Source: Planctomycetota bacterium
Lineage (GTDB): Bacteria; Planctomycetota; Phycisphaerae; Phycisphaerales; UBA1924
Length of the DNA: 64,000 bases
NCBI GenBank assembly: GCA_017303555.1
Contig: JAFLCN010000013.1
Location: 41,746-105,745, forward strand
Direction of reading: 5' to 3'
Part shown: piece by piece, positions 33,052-41,972 of the stretch
How the letters are laid out: the number at the start of each line of letters is the position of its first letter
How positions within the stretch are numbered: position 1 is the first letter of the stretch
Notes under the pieces: generated by a model
Told to the model about the DNA's origin: nothing
Database searches by the model: none
Seen by the model: only the letters and a program-made list of their open reading frames with translations
Program-made: the position numbers and the translations under genes

Positions 33052-34590
33052 ATGCCTGGCACGCCTCACACGGATCTGTCGCCCGAGCTGCTCGCCCACA
33101 AAAAGGCCATCGAGGCCAAGGCGAAGGAGTATGGGCTGAACTTCCCCGAAGTGATCTTCGAGGTGCTGCCGTTCGACACGATGAACCAGATCGCGAGCTA
33201 CGGCGGGTTTCCGACGCGGTATCCGCACTGGCGCTGGGGTATGGAGTACGAGAAGCTCTCGAAGCGGGACGCGTACGGGCTTGGCCGCATCTATGAGATG
33301 GTGATCAACAACGACCCGTGCTATGCGTACCTGCAGGAGTCGAACAGCGTCACGGATCAGAAGCTGGTGATGGCGCACGTGTACGGGCACGCGGACTTTT
33401 TCAAGAACAACTTCTGGTTCAGCAAGACGAACCGGAAGATGATGGACGAGATGGCGAACCACGCGACGCGGGTGCGCCGGCACGCGGACAAGCACGGACA
33501 CGATGCGGTGGAGCGGTTTCTGGATGCGTGTCTTTCGATCGAGCATCTGATCGATCCGCACTCGATGTTTGTGCAGCGGGATGCGGCGCCGGCCAAGGCG
33601 GGAGAAGCGGGCGGACGGTTCGAGCCTCAGAAGCTGCCGGCCAAGGACTACATGGATCCGTTCATCAACCCGCAGCACGCGCTGGATAAGGAAAAGCGTG
33701 AGCATGAGGAGCGGCAGAAGGCGACGCGGGACCGGTATCCGGCGCAGCCGACGCGCGACATTCTGCAGTTTCTCCTGAAGAATGCGCCGCTGGAGGATTG
33801 GCAGCAGGATGTGCTGTCGATCGTGCGGGACGAGGCGTACTACTTCGCCCCGCAGGCGATGACCAAAATCATGAACGAGGGGTGGGCAACGTACTGGCAC
33901 AGCAAGCTGATGACCTCGCACTTTCTCGAGGCGAAAGAGATCATCCATTACGCCGATCAGCATTCGGGCGTGGTTCATATGGAGCCCGGGGGCTTCAATC
34001 CGTACAAGATCGGGATCGAGTTGTTCAAGGACATCGAGCGGCGGTGGGACAAGGGCCAGCACGGTCCGAAGTGGGAGCAGCTCGAAGCAATCGGCGCGAA
34101 GCAGGCGTTCGATGACAGGTCGATGAAGGGGCGCGAGAAGATCTTCGAGGTGCGGCGGATCTACAACGACATCAACTTCATCGATGAGTTCCTCACCGAG
34201 GAGTTTGTCGAGAAGCACAAGATGTACCAGCACAAGCGTGATCCGCAGACGGGCGAGATCAAGGTTGTGTCGCGTGATTTCAACCGCGTGAAGCAGACGC
34301 TGCTGCACCACATCACGAACATGGGCCAGCCGTTTATCTATGTCGTGGATGCGAACTATCAGAACCGGGGCGAGCTGTACCTGGCGCACAAGTTCGCGGG
34401 GCTGGAAGTGGATGCGGCCAAGGCGCACCAGGTGCTGCAGAATGTGCGGCTGATCTGGGGGCGGCCGGTGCACCTGCAGGCGATGATCAACGAGGACCTT
34501 CACCTGCTGACGATGGAAGAGATCAACGGAAAGCCGAAAAAGGAGCGGATCAATTCGGATACGCCCAAGCCGGCGCACTCGGTGGAATGA
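33052..34590 (+). CDS. SpoVR family protein
   Basis: A 512-residue protein. Characteristic family segments are visible: EVIFEVLPFDTMNQIASYGGFPTRYPHWRWGMEYEKL (near residue 30), YAYLQESNSVTDQKLVMAHVYGHADFFKNN (near 85), and KIMNEGWATYWH (near 275). SpoVR is named for a Bacillus spore cortex defect, but the family is widespread in non-sporulating bacteria, usually beside prkA and yeaH, neither of which is here. ATG 33052 (MPGTPHT) is chosen as the first Met after a non-conserved stretch. A hairpin just downstream terminates the converging gene. Confidence 0.9.
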   Translation: MPGTPHTDLSPELLAHKKAIEAKAKEYGLNFPEVIFEVLPFDTMNQIASYGGFPTRYPHWRWGMEYEKLSKRDAYGLGRIYEMVINNDPCYAYLQESNSVTDQKLVMAHVYGHADFFKNNFWFSKTNRKMMDEMANHATRVRRHADKHGHDAVERFLDACLSIEHLIDPHSMFVQRDAAPAKAGEAGGRFEPQKLPAKDYMDPFINPQHALDKEKREHEERQKATRDRYPAQPTRDILQFLLKNAPLEDWQQDVLSIVRDEAYYFAPQAMTKIMNEGWATYWHSKLMTSHFLEAKEIIHYADQHSGVVHMEPGGFNPYKIGIELFKDIERRWDKGQHGPKWEQLEAIGAKQAFDDRSMKGREKIFEVRRIYNDINFIDEFLTEEFVEKHKMYQHKRDPQTGEIKVVSRDFNRVKQTLLHHITNMGQPFIYVVDANYQNRGELYLAHKFAGLEVDAAKAHQVLQNVRLIWGRPVHLQAMINEDLHLLTMEEINGKPKKERINSDTPKPAHSVE

Positions 34591-34605
34591 GGCGTGCTCT
34601 GCTCG

Positions 34606-34631
34606 AAAAAACGCCCGGCTTTCGCCGGGCG
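34606..34631 (-). terminator. Intrinsic terminator of the beta-barrel gene
   Basis: A perfect 8-base stem (CGCCCGGC with GCCGGGCG) and a TTTC loop. On the minus strand it is followed by six T, so it fits transcription from the beta-barrel gene. Confidence 0.85.
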
Positions 34632-34662
34632 GGGATGATGAGTCCGAACACCTCCGACGAAC

Positions 34663-35754
34663 TCACCAGTTCAGAATGAAATCCACCGTCCAGCGGCTGC
34701 CCATGATGTCGGCGTTGCGGTTGGTGAGTGGATATTCGAAGTCGGCGCCGATCGATGCGTGCGGGCTGAACTTGTATCTCGCGCCGACGCCGAACCAGAT
34801 GACGGTGGAGCCTGCGACGTCGGTGGAACCCCAGTTGTTGTAATCGAGGCCTCCGACGGAGAGCGGGAGGCGACTGCCATTGTCGAGGTAGTGCAGGCCG
34901 TGGAGCTCGAGGAAGGGGGCGAAGCCTTTAAGCGTGTCGGGGAGAATCTCGTAATCGGCGTGCAGATCCCACTGGATGATGTTGTTGCCGTCGTCGCTAT
35001 CGAGGGGGGCACGCCAGGTGAAGTCGCCGATCAGGTGGAAGCGATCCCAGCCTTTGGCGGCGGAGATGAACGGGGAGAGTTCCTGCACGCCTCCCTGGAA
35101 GACCTTGGCTTCGCCGGACTGCATCATGTAGCGGACGCCGGTGTTCATCACGAGTTCCTGCTCGCGATCGACGTAGAAGGCGTACTTGAGGCCGGCGGAA
35201 ATGGAGTTCCAGCCGTTGCTTGAGGGGACGAGTCCGGCATCGAGCCAGGAGTAGCCGTCTTTGGTGGCGATGAAGCCGAGGCGCTCGGTGAGTGCGAGGC
35301 GGGCCTGCATCGCGACGACGTTGAGGTTGCCGCCCTGGAGCTGGCTGCCATCTGCGAAGTTGTGATTGAGGTAGACGAAGCGGAGTTCGCTGGTGTTGAA
35401 GGGGGTTTCGAAGTAGAGCGGGTTACCGACGGGGGCGTAGAACTGCTCGAAGCCGCGCAGGCCGGAGAGGAAGCCCTTCCAGAAGATGACGGGGTCCTCG
35501 TGCAGGCGCTGGTTGGAGAAAGCGAAGCGCGCGTTGGGATTAACACCACCGGCGTACGGCTCGGATGCGGGCTGGGAGGATTCGTTGGGAGCGTCGGATG
35601 CAGTGGAGCTTGCCCCGGCGGGTTGATCGGGCGACTGTTCGCCGGGCTGTGCCGCGACGAGTTTGAACTCATCACCCGCCTGGGCGACGCTCGAGACGAA
35701 CGCAGAGAGGCCAAGACCCAGAGCCGCAAGGACGATTCGATCCGACAGTGTCAT
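34663..35754 (-). CDS. Outer-membrane beta-barrel protein, unknown substrate
   Basis: A 363-residue exported protein. The signal peptide is MTLSDRIVLAALGLGLSAFVSSVAQA. A Ser/Pro/Ala-rich spacer follows to about residue 60. From about 65 it shows alternating amphipathic strands typical of a porin-like barrel, for example LRFVYLNHNFADGSQLQGG, SISAGLKYAFYVD, FHLIGDFTWRAPL and TVIWFGVGARYKFSPHASIGADFEYPLT, and ends in the aromatic IDFILNW-type C-terminal strand (VDFILNW). No specific family is recognised. ATG 35754 is supported by AAGGAG six bases upstream; the ORF to 35772 lacks this spacing. Confidence 0.85.
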   Translation of the reverse strand: MTLSDRIVLAALGLGLSAFVSSVAQAGDEFKLVAAQPGEQSPDQPAGASSTASDAPNESSQPASEPYAGGVNPNARFAFSNQRLHEDPVIFWKGFLSGLRGFEQFYAPVGNPLYFETPFNTSELRFVYLNHNFADGSQLQGGNLNVVAMQARLALTERLGFIATKDGYSWLDAGLVPSSNGWNSISAGLKYAFYVDREQELVMNTGVRYMMQSGEAKVFQGGVQELSPFISAAKGWDRFHLIGDFTWRAPLDSDDGNNIIQWDLHADYEILPDTLKGFAPFLELHGLHYLDNGSRLPLSVGGLDYNNWGSTDVAGSTVIWFGVGARYKFSPHASIGADFEYPLTNRNADIMGSRWTVDFILNW

Positions 35755-36058
35755 GTTTGACTCCTTCTTCACGACAACCAGATCATCTTATCGGCTAACG
35801 ATCCGGTTGACGACCTCTGAAAAAGAAGAAGCCTAGTTTTGTCCAGAAGCCTATTTATTTCAGTTGTTTACGAGCATTCTGGTTTTTCTTTTTGGCGCCG
35901 AAGGTGGTGCGAATGAATGCGCGACGGCAGTTCGGATCGACATTTCAAGAGACCTTCAAGTCCACAATTCGACGCCTTCCGGTCGCGTGAACAGCAAAAA
36001 ACCGCATGATTTCATGCGGTTTTCGAGGGTGATCGGATTTTCAGTGGAAGCGGGCGGC
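35755..36058. other. Intergenic region upstream of the beta-barrel gene
   Basis: No gene is seen in about 300 bases. On the minus strand it must hold the promoter of the beta-barrel gene. An AGAAGCCTA direct repeat lies at 35827-35835 and 35846-35854 (19-base spacing). A bidirectional hairpin lies at 35996-36023. Confidence 0.5.
35996..36023. terminator. Bidirectional intrinsic terminator
   Basis: A perfect 12-base stem (AAAACCGCATGA with TCATGCGGTTTT), a two-base loop, and A- or T-rich flanks on each side. It ends the small gene at 36059-36316 on the minus strand and could also stop plus-strand transcription. Confidence 0.85.
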
Positions 36059-36316
36059 TCAGGCGGCGCTGGGTCGGTCGCTGCCATCGCTGCCGAGGAG
36101 CGACTTGAGACGCTCCATCTGGCGTTCGGCGCGATCAAGGGCGCTTTCGGCCATGGCACCGGCGTCCGCTTGAGCGCCAAAGCGATAGACGGGAGCGCCT
36201 TCGCGCCAGCGATTGAGATGACCCGCTTCTGCCCCCATTCCCCACGCCTGACGCGGGAAAGGGATGGGGTCCATTGCTTCTCTCAACTGGGCCGGATGAA
36301 ACTTGAGTGTCGGCAT
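36059..36316 (-). CDS. Small hypothetical protein
   Basis: An 85-residue protein read toward the terminator at 35996-36023. It has a coherent composition: MPTLKFHPAQLREAMDPIPF at the start, a Trp- and Tyr-containing middle (RQAWGMGAEAGHLNRWREG, then PVYRF), and a helix with a heptad-like pattern (AESALDRAERQMERLKSLLG). No signal peptide or membrane segment is present and I recognise no family. The presence of a matching terminator supports a real gene; the opposite-strand open frame does not look protein-like. ATG 36316 is used; an upstream ATG at 36343 also exists. Confidence 0.6.
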   Translation of the reverse strand: MPTLKFHPAQLREAMDPIPFPRQAWGMGAEAGHLNRWREGAPVYRFGAQADAGAMAESALDRAERQMERLKSLLGSDGSDRPSAA

Positions 36317-36685
36317 GGTTCGAGTCCGTTCGAAGGGGAGCATCGTGCTCCCGAGTCCCAGAATCGCCTGCCCTCAACAGGTCAGGCTTTCCCTTCCCAC
36401 AACCCCACCACCACCAGCCCCACTTGCCGGCCGCCGTCCTGGCAGCCTTCTTTCGTCGTCTCTTCTCGCCCGCCTCTGCAGTCCGCAGTGGTCCCTACTG
36501 AGATTCTGGGTTGTTCCGGACCAAACGATGCCGCGTGAACGGCGTGATCGGTCTGAAATACCCAGCTTGGCGACCCGCAACGAATGGGTAAGCGCCCATT
36601 CATCGGTTATGAGCCGTTGAACAGTTGCACTCTGCATACCAAATATTGACCAAACTTGGCGGAACGCGCGGAAGTGGCCGATTCG
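36317..36685. other. Intergenic region of about 370 bases
   Basis: No convincing gene is found on either strand. A 7-base hairpin (GAATGGG with CCCATTC) lies at 36582-36601. The stretch lies between the end of plsY and the small minus-strand gene. A small RNA is possible but not supported. Confidence 0.4.
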
Positions 36686-37393
36686 TCAAGCGGCGGCGGG
36701 CATCGGCTGGCTGGAACCGGCTTTGGGCTCGGTTCCGGCCCGGATGCGGGCGATGTTGGCCCGGTGACGCCAGATCATCATGGCGGAGAGGATTGCGGTC
36801 AATCCGGCGAGCCAGAGGCCGGCGCTGGTGGCCCGGGCGATCTCCATTCCTGCCGGCCGGAGCCAGAGCGTCAGGGCGGTCTGGATGAGAACAAAGACGG
36901 GAAGGCAGGCTGTTGCACAGATCGAGGCGAGGCTGACGTAGCGAGACGTTTTCAGGACGAGGATGAAGACGCCGAGTGCCGCGAGGCCTGCGAACGTGAT
37001 GAGCGGGAAAAACCCAAGAAGGCTACCGAGGGCGGTGGCGACGCCTTTACCGCCCTTGAAGCCGAGCCAGGGCGTGAACATGTGGCCGAGGATTGCCGCG
37101 GCGAGGACGCAGCACCAGATGGCGGCCTGAACGGGCGGGGGCGACCACTTTCCGGCGAGTCCGGCGAAGACGCCGGCACCGAGTACGGGGACGAAGCCTT
37201 TGAGGAAATCACCGGAAAAACAGAGCAGCCACGCGCGCCGGCCAAAGACGCGGCCGACGTTGGTCGCACCTATGTTGCCGGAACCGAGTTTCCTGATGTC
37301 CACGCCCCGTGCGCGGCCGATCATGTAGCCGGTTGGGAACGAGCCGAAAAGAAACGCGATCGCGATTGCCAGGAACCAGAGTGTGGCAGTCAT
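36686..37393 (-). CDS. plsY: Acyl-phosphate glycerol-3-phosphate acyltransferase PlsY
   Basis: A 235-residue integral membrane enzyme that makes lysophosphatidic acid from acyl-phosphate and glycerol-3-phosphate, the first step of phospholipid synthesis. The three conserved PlsY motifs are visible: GSFPTGYMIGRARGVDIRKLGSGNIGATNVGR (residues about 17-48), GHMFTPWLGFKGGKGVATALGSLLG (about 103-127), and the loop near TSRYVSLASI (about 149-158). Several membrane helices span the protein. It has a C-terminal extension of about 20 residues beyond the core. It diverges from the Bax-inhibitor-1 gene starting at 37501. Confidence 0.92.
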   Translation of the reverse strand: MTATLWFLAIAIAFLFGSFPTGYMIGRARGVDIRKLGSGNIGATNVGRVFGRRAWLLCFSGDFLKGFVPVLGAGVFAGLAGKWSPPPVQAAIWCCVLAAAILGHMFTPWLGFKGGKGVATALGSLLGFFPLITFAGLAALGVFILVLKTSRYVSLASICATACLPVFVLIQTALTLWLRPAGMEIARATSAGLWLAGLTAILSAMMIWRHRANIARIRAGTEPKAGSSQPMPAAA

Positions 37394-37500
37394 CGGGAAC
37401 TAGCGTACCGTCTTCGGATCAACGCGGCGAAGCGATGGTCAAGCACAGATGGAATCGCCGGTGGAGGAATGAGCCGGCGCGGGACTTCAGGGAGGTTTTT

Positions 37501-38322
37501 ATGAATGCCGGCAATCCGATGCTCCGCTCCAGCGTTTTTGACAGGCCGGTGGATGCGCCGAAGTGGGATGAACTCGGGGCGGAGGCAAAGTCCGGGGCCA
37601 TGACCATCCGGGGGACGGCGATCAAGGCGGGGTTCCTGCTGGCGATCTGCGTGGGCACCGCGGTCTTCGCGTGGGAGAAGTTTGAACCGATGTATCAGGC
37701 GGGGAACATCGGGACGATGGTGCCGTGGATGCTGGGGAGCATGATCGGCGGGTTCATCTTGGCGATGATCGTGAGCTTCAAGCCGCGGACCGCGGCGTTT
37801 CTCGGGCCGATCTATGCGGCGCTGCAGGGCGTGGTGATCGCCGCGTTCTCGCTCTTTATCGTGGCGCAGATGGCGGGAACCAAGCAGGGCGCGGCGCTCG
37901 CGCTGAACACGGGCCTGATCTTCCAGGCGGCATCGCTCACGTTCGGGATCGCGGCGGCGGCGCTGATCGCGTATGCGACGGGCGTGGTGCGGCTGAGCCC
38001 GACGGCGATGAAGGTCATTTCGGTGGCCATCGGCGGCGTCGCGATCTATGCGATGGGCCTGATGCTGCTGAACGGCGTGTTCAACATGGGGTTGCCCAAC
38101 TTGTGGGTGAGCAACTCGCCGATCGGGATCGGCTTCTCGCTGCTGGTGGTCGGGCTCGCTTCGTTCACGCTGGTGATGAACTACCAGGAAATCGATGAGG
38201 GTGTGAAAACGGGGCAGCCCAAGTCCATGGAGTGGTACGGGGCGTTCGCGCTGACCGTGACGCTGGTTTGGCTGTACATCGAGATTCTGCGGCTGCTCTC
38301 GAAGCTGCAGCGCCGCGATTGA
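37501..38322 (+). CDS. Bax inhibitor-1/YccA family membrane protein
   Basis: A 273-residue protein with seven predicted membrane helices beginning near residue 42 (IKAGFLLAICVGTAVFAW). The family hallmarks are GPIYAALQGVVIAAFSLFI (near 101), the TFGIAAAALIAYATGVVRLSPTAMKVI region (near 147), and an aspartyl-type C-terminal helix (EWYGAFALTVTLVWLYIEILRLLSKL). Bacterial members are pH-gated Ca2+ leak channels; here that is inferred from the family. ATG 37501 has GGGAGG eight bases upstream; the longer reading frame from 37309 overlaps the divergent plsY and is rejected. It is followed 18 bases later by a lipoprotein gene. Confidence 0.88.
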   Translation: MNAGNPMLRSSVFDRPVDAPKWDELGAEAKSGAMTIRGTAIKAGFLLAICVGTAVFAWEKFEPMYQAGNIGTMVPWMLGSMIGGFILAMIVSFKPRTAAFLGPIYAALQGVVIAAFSLFIVAQMAGTKQGAALALNTGLIFQAASLTFGIAAAALIAYATGVVRLSPTAMKVISVAIGGVAIYAMGLMLLNGVFNMGLPNLWVSNSPIGIGFSLLVVGLASFTLVMNYQEIDEGVKTGQPKSMEWYGAFALTVTLVWLYIEILRLLSKLQRRD

Positions 38323-38340
38323 CAACTGAAGGAGTCTGAC

Positions 38341-39150
38341 GTGAGCGCCAGACTCGTGATTGCGATTGGATTGAATGCGGTGCTGTTGCTGGCGGGCTGC
38401 GAGAAGTCTCCGGGTACCGCTGCGCCCGCGAAGGGCCCGGCGCAGCCTCCACTCAACCCCCCCGCCGCTTCGACGCCGGCGTTTCTTCCATCGCGCGACG
38501 GGTTCGCGTTTGCGAACAACTTTCCGGGTGCGCCGCTGCCGACGTTTCTGAACTCGAGCGGGACGAACGATCCGAAGTCGGCGTTTGGGCTTTGTGGCGG
38601 AATGGCGGCTGCCGCTGCGGACTATTTCCTTGCGGGGCTTTCCGCGCCGACGCAGACTGCGCTCCCCGAGCGCGGCAGCACGCTGTATGAGTATTTGTTT
38701 CTGCGGCAGGCGCAGTCGTTCGGGCCGGGCATCGTGACCGCGCTGAAGTTTGCGGAGTGGACGACAAAGTCGGATGCGGAACTGAACACGCTCACCAACG
38801 GCGAGATCGAGATTCTCGCGAAGGCCTTGCGTGAACGGCCGGTTGTGCCGATTGGACTCATCATCGCGAGACCAGGCGGCCCGCCCGGCGCACGCAATAT
38901 CTCGGACAACCATCAGGTGCTCGCGCTCGCGATGGAGAAGAACGACGGCGTTGCGACGATCCGGGTTTACGATCCGAACTATCCGAAGGATGACAACGTC
39001 GTGATCATCCTGAACCTGTTGAATACGAAACAGCCGGTGGGGATTCGGAACCGACCGAAGGGAAGGGCGACAGCGATACGGGGGGTGTTTGTGCTTCCGT
39101 ATGAGGCGGCTGTGCCGCCGGCTTCCAATTCTGGCGTGCCGCCGCAATAG
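38341..39150 (+). CDS. Lipoprotein with papain-like (Cys-His-Asp) fold, unknown function
   Basis: A 269-residue protein starting with GTG. A lipobox LLLAGC at Cys20 marks it as a lipoprotein. The body shows LCGGMAAAAADYFLAG near residues 82-95, with a Cys that begins a helix, NHQVLALA near 198, and IRVYDPNYP near 215. This order (helix-N-terminal Cys, His before a strand, Asp/Asn in a strand) is that of papain-like transglutaminase or C39-type folds. It could be a peptidase, an acyltransferase or an inactive relative; the family is recognised only as uncharacterised. It ends before a strong terminator at 39229-39263. Confidence 0.75.
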   Translation: MSARLVIAIGLNAVLLLAGCEKSPGTAAPAKGPAQPPLNPPAASTPAFLPSRDGFAFANNFPGAPLPTFLNSSGTNDPKSAFGLCGGMAAAAADYFLAGLSAPTQTALPERGSTLYEYLFLRQAQSFGPGIVTALKFAEWTTKSDAELNTLTNGEIEILAKALRERPVVPIGLIIARPGGPPGARNISDNHQVLALAMEKNDGVATIRVYDPNYPKDDNVVIILNLLNTKQPVGIRNRPKGRATAIRGVFVLPYEAAVPPASNSGVPPQ

Positions 39151-39228
39151 TGAGCGAAACCGAGCGTTTAGCCAGAAAGCACGAACACAGCGAGTCTCGG
39201 ACTCCTCGGAGATTCGCTTTCACTCTGG

Positions 39229-39263
39229 CGGCGGAACCAGGCCTCGGTTCCGCCGTCTTTTTT
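39229..39263 (+). terminator. Intrinsic terminator after the Cys-peptidase-like lipoprotein gene
   Basis: A perfect 10-base stem (CGGCGGAACC with GGTTCCGCCG), a 7-base loop, then TCTTTTTT. It lies about 80 bases after the stop codon, between converging genes. Confidence 0.9.
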
Positions 39264-39271
39264 GGATCCGC

Positions 39272-41329
39272 TCAGCCCGCGGAAACGATGCCAGCACGCA
39301 GGGCTTCGGCATCGTTCTTGCCTTGTGAAGCCTGGATTTGTGCGCCGATGCGTTTGAGGCTGGTTGCGGTGAGTTTCTCGAACTTGCGCAGGTATTCCAT
39401 AACGGCGATGACGAAGGTGGCGTGGCTCCAGGTGAGGGGGCTCACGGAGATGGCTTCGCCGCTGTAGGGGTTGAACTGCTCGGCGAGGACGCCGGATTTT
39501 TCGGCGCGCTTTTCGGCCCATTCGAGAAGGGGCAGGGCTTGCTCGAGCTCTTCGAGCGTGCCGGCGCGCTCGATGAGGTACTGGGCTTGCCAGAGTGTGC
39601 AGATGACCCACGGGTTGCCGGGGACGGCATCCGTGTGATCGCGTTCGACCTGGTGGTAGTAATCGCGTTCGTAGCGGGCGCAGCCGCCGACTTCGGTCTT
39701 GACCCAGAGGCGCGACCAGAGGCCTTTCATTTCCTGCTCGACCATTTCGTCGGAGGCATCGAGTGCGCCGAAGGCGAAGAGCGCGTAGTTGGCGCTGTCG
39801 CTGGTCATGTCGAGGCGGTAGGTGCCGTTGGGGAGAGGAATCGCCATGCGGGCGAAGCGCTTCTGCTCTGGGTTCCAGAGATGCTTCTTGAGCGCGGTGC
39901 GCATGCGATCAGCGGCTTCGCGGTAGATGGCGGCACGGTCTTCATCGCCGAAGTCCTGCGCGAACTGCGAGGCGGCGTTGAGCGCGCCGATGGTCGCGCT
40001 GACGGTGAAGGTGTGGATCCCCCGGCGTTCTTCCCAGAGATCCCAGCTTTGCTGGGGCAGGCCGTTGGCGTCGCGATACTTCAGCATCCAATCGGCGGGG
40101 CGCACGACGAGCAGGTTGTAGAGCGGCTTGACGAATTCCACATCGCGGAAGGCGGCGAAGTGCTTGCGGAGCGCCCAGAGGACGAGGGCGGTTTCGTCCT
40201 GCTGCACGGGGAGGATCTTCTGGCCTTCGATCATCCACGGGTGCCAAGAGCTTGCGAGTTCGCCGGTGGGCGTGTACTTGTGGAGGAAGTAGCCGCTGTC
40301 TTCGATGGCGTCGCCGCAGAAGCGGAAGAAGTGACGGGAGAGTTCGGACTGGCCGCAGAGCGCGAGCGCGTAGGCGACGAGCGCGCCGTCGCGGGGCCAG
40401 CAATAGGAATAGTGATCGCCACCAAACTGGGTGATATCGCTGTCGTTGGCGGCGATGATCGCGCCGCCGTTGTCGATCTGGGTGCGGAGCACGAGCTGGC
40501 TGCGGAAGAAGAGATCGCGCACGCTTTCGGGGAGCGGGGAAAGGTCGATCGGCTCCTTGCGGCACCAGAGTTTCCAGTAGGCCTGCGTGCGGGAGATGTG
40601 GCGATCGGGGCCTTTTTCGTTCACGCGCTTGTTGAGATCACGGACCTGGTCGTAGCTGCGGCCGCAGGCGAGCCAGCTCGAGACATAGCTCTCGCCGCCC
40701 GGTTCGATATCGAGATTGAAGCCGATGGTGGCATCGACCGAGCCCTGGCTGATGGCGTTGCGGCCGAGCTGGCCGTCTTCGGCATCGCGCCAGGTGCCTT
40801 CGGCGCCGCCGAGGCGCTTGGTGCCGATGGCCCAGTTGTCGATGCCGCACTTGTTCTGATCGCAGGCGTTGAAGAGGAAGTAGATGTCGTCTTTGTAGAG
40901 AACGAGGCTGCTGGTGGCTGGGTCGTAGTTCGCGGTGTCGCCGAGGGGCGAGCCTCGGATGGACATATCCCAGTGATAGAACAATCGCACATCGCGGCGG
41001 CGACCGAGCAGATCCTTCACGACAACGCGGCGGAAGTAGACGGGCTCGTGGAAGTCGACGCAGTCGTGGCAGGTGAGCTCGAGGCCGAGTTCGTGGTTGG
41101 TGAGCTTGACGTTGGTGACGAGGGTGTCTTTTTCGTAGCGGAGTTCGCGGTGCCAGGAGGGGTCTTCGATCCAGGCGAACTTGCCATCGGCCCAGACGCC
41201 GAAACGCTGGACGTGGCCGTCGGTGTGGTTGAAGCGGCCGACGTTGGGGTAGTAGACGTCGCGGACCCTGTAGAGGTAGTCGAAGGTGACCAGAACGTCG
41301 CCGTTACCGACGGGGATATCACGAGGCAT
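39272..41329 (-). CDS. Glycoside hydrolase family 15 protein (glucoamylase/trehalase-like)
   Basis: A 685-residue soluble enzyme with no signal peptide. The N-terminal beta-sandwich (about 1-280) starts IPVGNGDVLVTFDYLYRVRDVYYPNVG. The (alpha/alpha)6 barrel follows: GGDHYSYCWPRDGALVAYAL (about 310-330), WMIEGQKILPVQQDETALVLWAL (about 378-400), with an E in the DE pair as general acid, and a C-terminal motif EQFNPYSGEAISVSPLTWSHATFVIAV (near 640) with the base Glu. GH15 enzymes release glucose from alpha-glucans or split trehalose. Cytoplasmic location suggests storage glucan or trehalose use. Its terminator side faces the plus-strand lipoprotein gene. Confidence 0.9.
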   Translation of the reverse strand: MPRDIPVGNGDVLVTFDYLYRVRDVYYPNVGRFNHTDGHVQRFGVWADGKFAWIEDPSWHRELRYEKDTLVTNVKLTNHELGLELTCHDCVDFHEPVYFRRVVVKDLLGRRRDVRLFYHWDMSIRGSPLGDTANYDPATSSLVLYKDDIYFLFNACDQNKCGIDNWAIGTKRLGGAEGTWRDAEDGQLGRNAISQGSVDATIGFNLDIEPGGESYVSSWLACGRSYDQVRDLNKRVNEKGPDRHISRTQAYWKLWCRKEPIDLSPLPESVRDLFFRSQLVLRTQIDNGGAIIAANDSDITQFGGDHYSYCWPRDGALVAYALALCGQSELSRHFFRFCGDAIEDSGYFLHKYTPTGELASSWHPWMIEGQKILPVQQDETALVLWALRKHFAAFRDVEFVKPLYNLLVVRPADWMLKYRDANGLPQQSWDLWEERRGIHTFTVSATIGALNAASQFAQDFGDEDRAAIYREAADRMRTALKKHLWNPEQKRFARMAIPLPNGTYRLDMTSDSANYALFAFGALDASDEMVEQEMKGLWSRLWVKTEVGGCARYERDYYHQVERDHTDAVPGNPWVICTLWQAQYLIERAGTLEELEQALPLLEWAEKRAEKSGVLAEQFNPYSGEAISVSPLTWSHATFVIAVMEYLRKFEKLTATSLKRIGAQIQASQGKNDAEALRAGIVSAG

Positions 41330-41524
41330 TGAGGGGGCGCCCGTTCAAGGAACAACACAACGCCGGGCTTGCACGCCCGGACTCACTGCTCAATCGTTGC
41401 ATCGAGCCGAGCGGGCCGCCGGTTGAGGGGGGACTCTGGATCGGGGGGATGCCGCGCACTTTTGACGGAGGGAGCGCGGATTCGGGCGCAGAACCGGCGC
41501 GGGTCGGTGGAAAGCCCGAAAGGC

Positions 41525-41848
41525 TCAGGCGGCGGCGTTTTGATCGAGGAAAGCGTCGACGGACTGTGTGACCGTCATGGTCATGCCGCCCATGGCGGCG
41601 ACGCGTTCTTTCACCTCGCCGATGAAGGTGATGCGGAGGCCGAAATTCTCGCCCACTTTGACGGCGACGCCGTGGCCGACACGCTTGTTATTGACGAGCA
41701 GATCGAGCTCGGCATCGGCGGGCTTCGGGAGCTCGATGATCGCGCCGGGGACGAGCGAAACGACCTCGTCCACGCTGAGTGGGCGTTCGCCGAGTCGGAC
41801 GACCAGGGGGACTTCGAGCTGAAGGATCTGTTTGAGGTTGGTGGGCAT
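41525..41848 (-). CDS. fliN: Flagellar motor switch protein FliN
   Basis: A 107-residue protein with the FliN/SpoA core: VPLVVRLGERPLSVDEVVSLVPGAIIELPK, then ELDLLVNNKRVGHGVAVKVGENFGLRITFIG. FliN forms the C-ring with FliM and FliG and takes part in torque switching and export. Ends with a 30-residue tail with Met/Thr-rich GGMTMTVTQSVDAF. It stands alone, away from other flagellar genes in this window except motAB 39 kb away. Start uncertain: ATG 41848 (MPTNLKQ) is used; ATG 41869 is also in frame. Confidence 0.88.
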   Translation of the reverse strand: MPTNLKQILQLEVPLVVRLGERPLSVDEVVSLVPGAIIELPKPADAELDLLVNNKRVGHGVAVKVGENFGLRITFIGEVKERVAAMGGMTMTVTQSVDAFLDQNAAA

Positions 41849-41972
41849 TGGGAACTTCGGAAAGAGCATCGACCGGAAGCGGGCGGGTGTTGACAGGGAA
41901 CGCAAGGGGCGTGCCTGAACAGAGCTGCGGCACCGGGTGATCGACGGCACGGGCGGAGCCCGCCGGCTCGCC

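Noticed and set aside
35864..36538. Plus-strand frame of 224 codons opposite the small protein.
   Set aside because: It reads straight through a perfect bidirectional terminator and is low quality; the minus-strand frame is better.
36374..36637. Minus-strand frame of 87 codons.
   Set aside because: No start support or family features; composition looks random.
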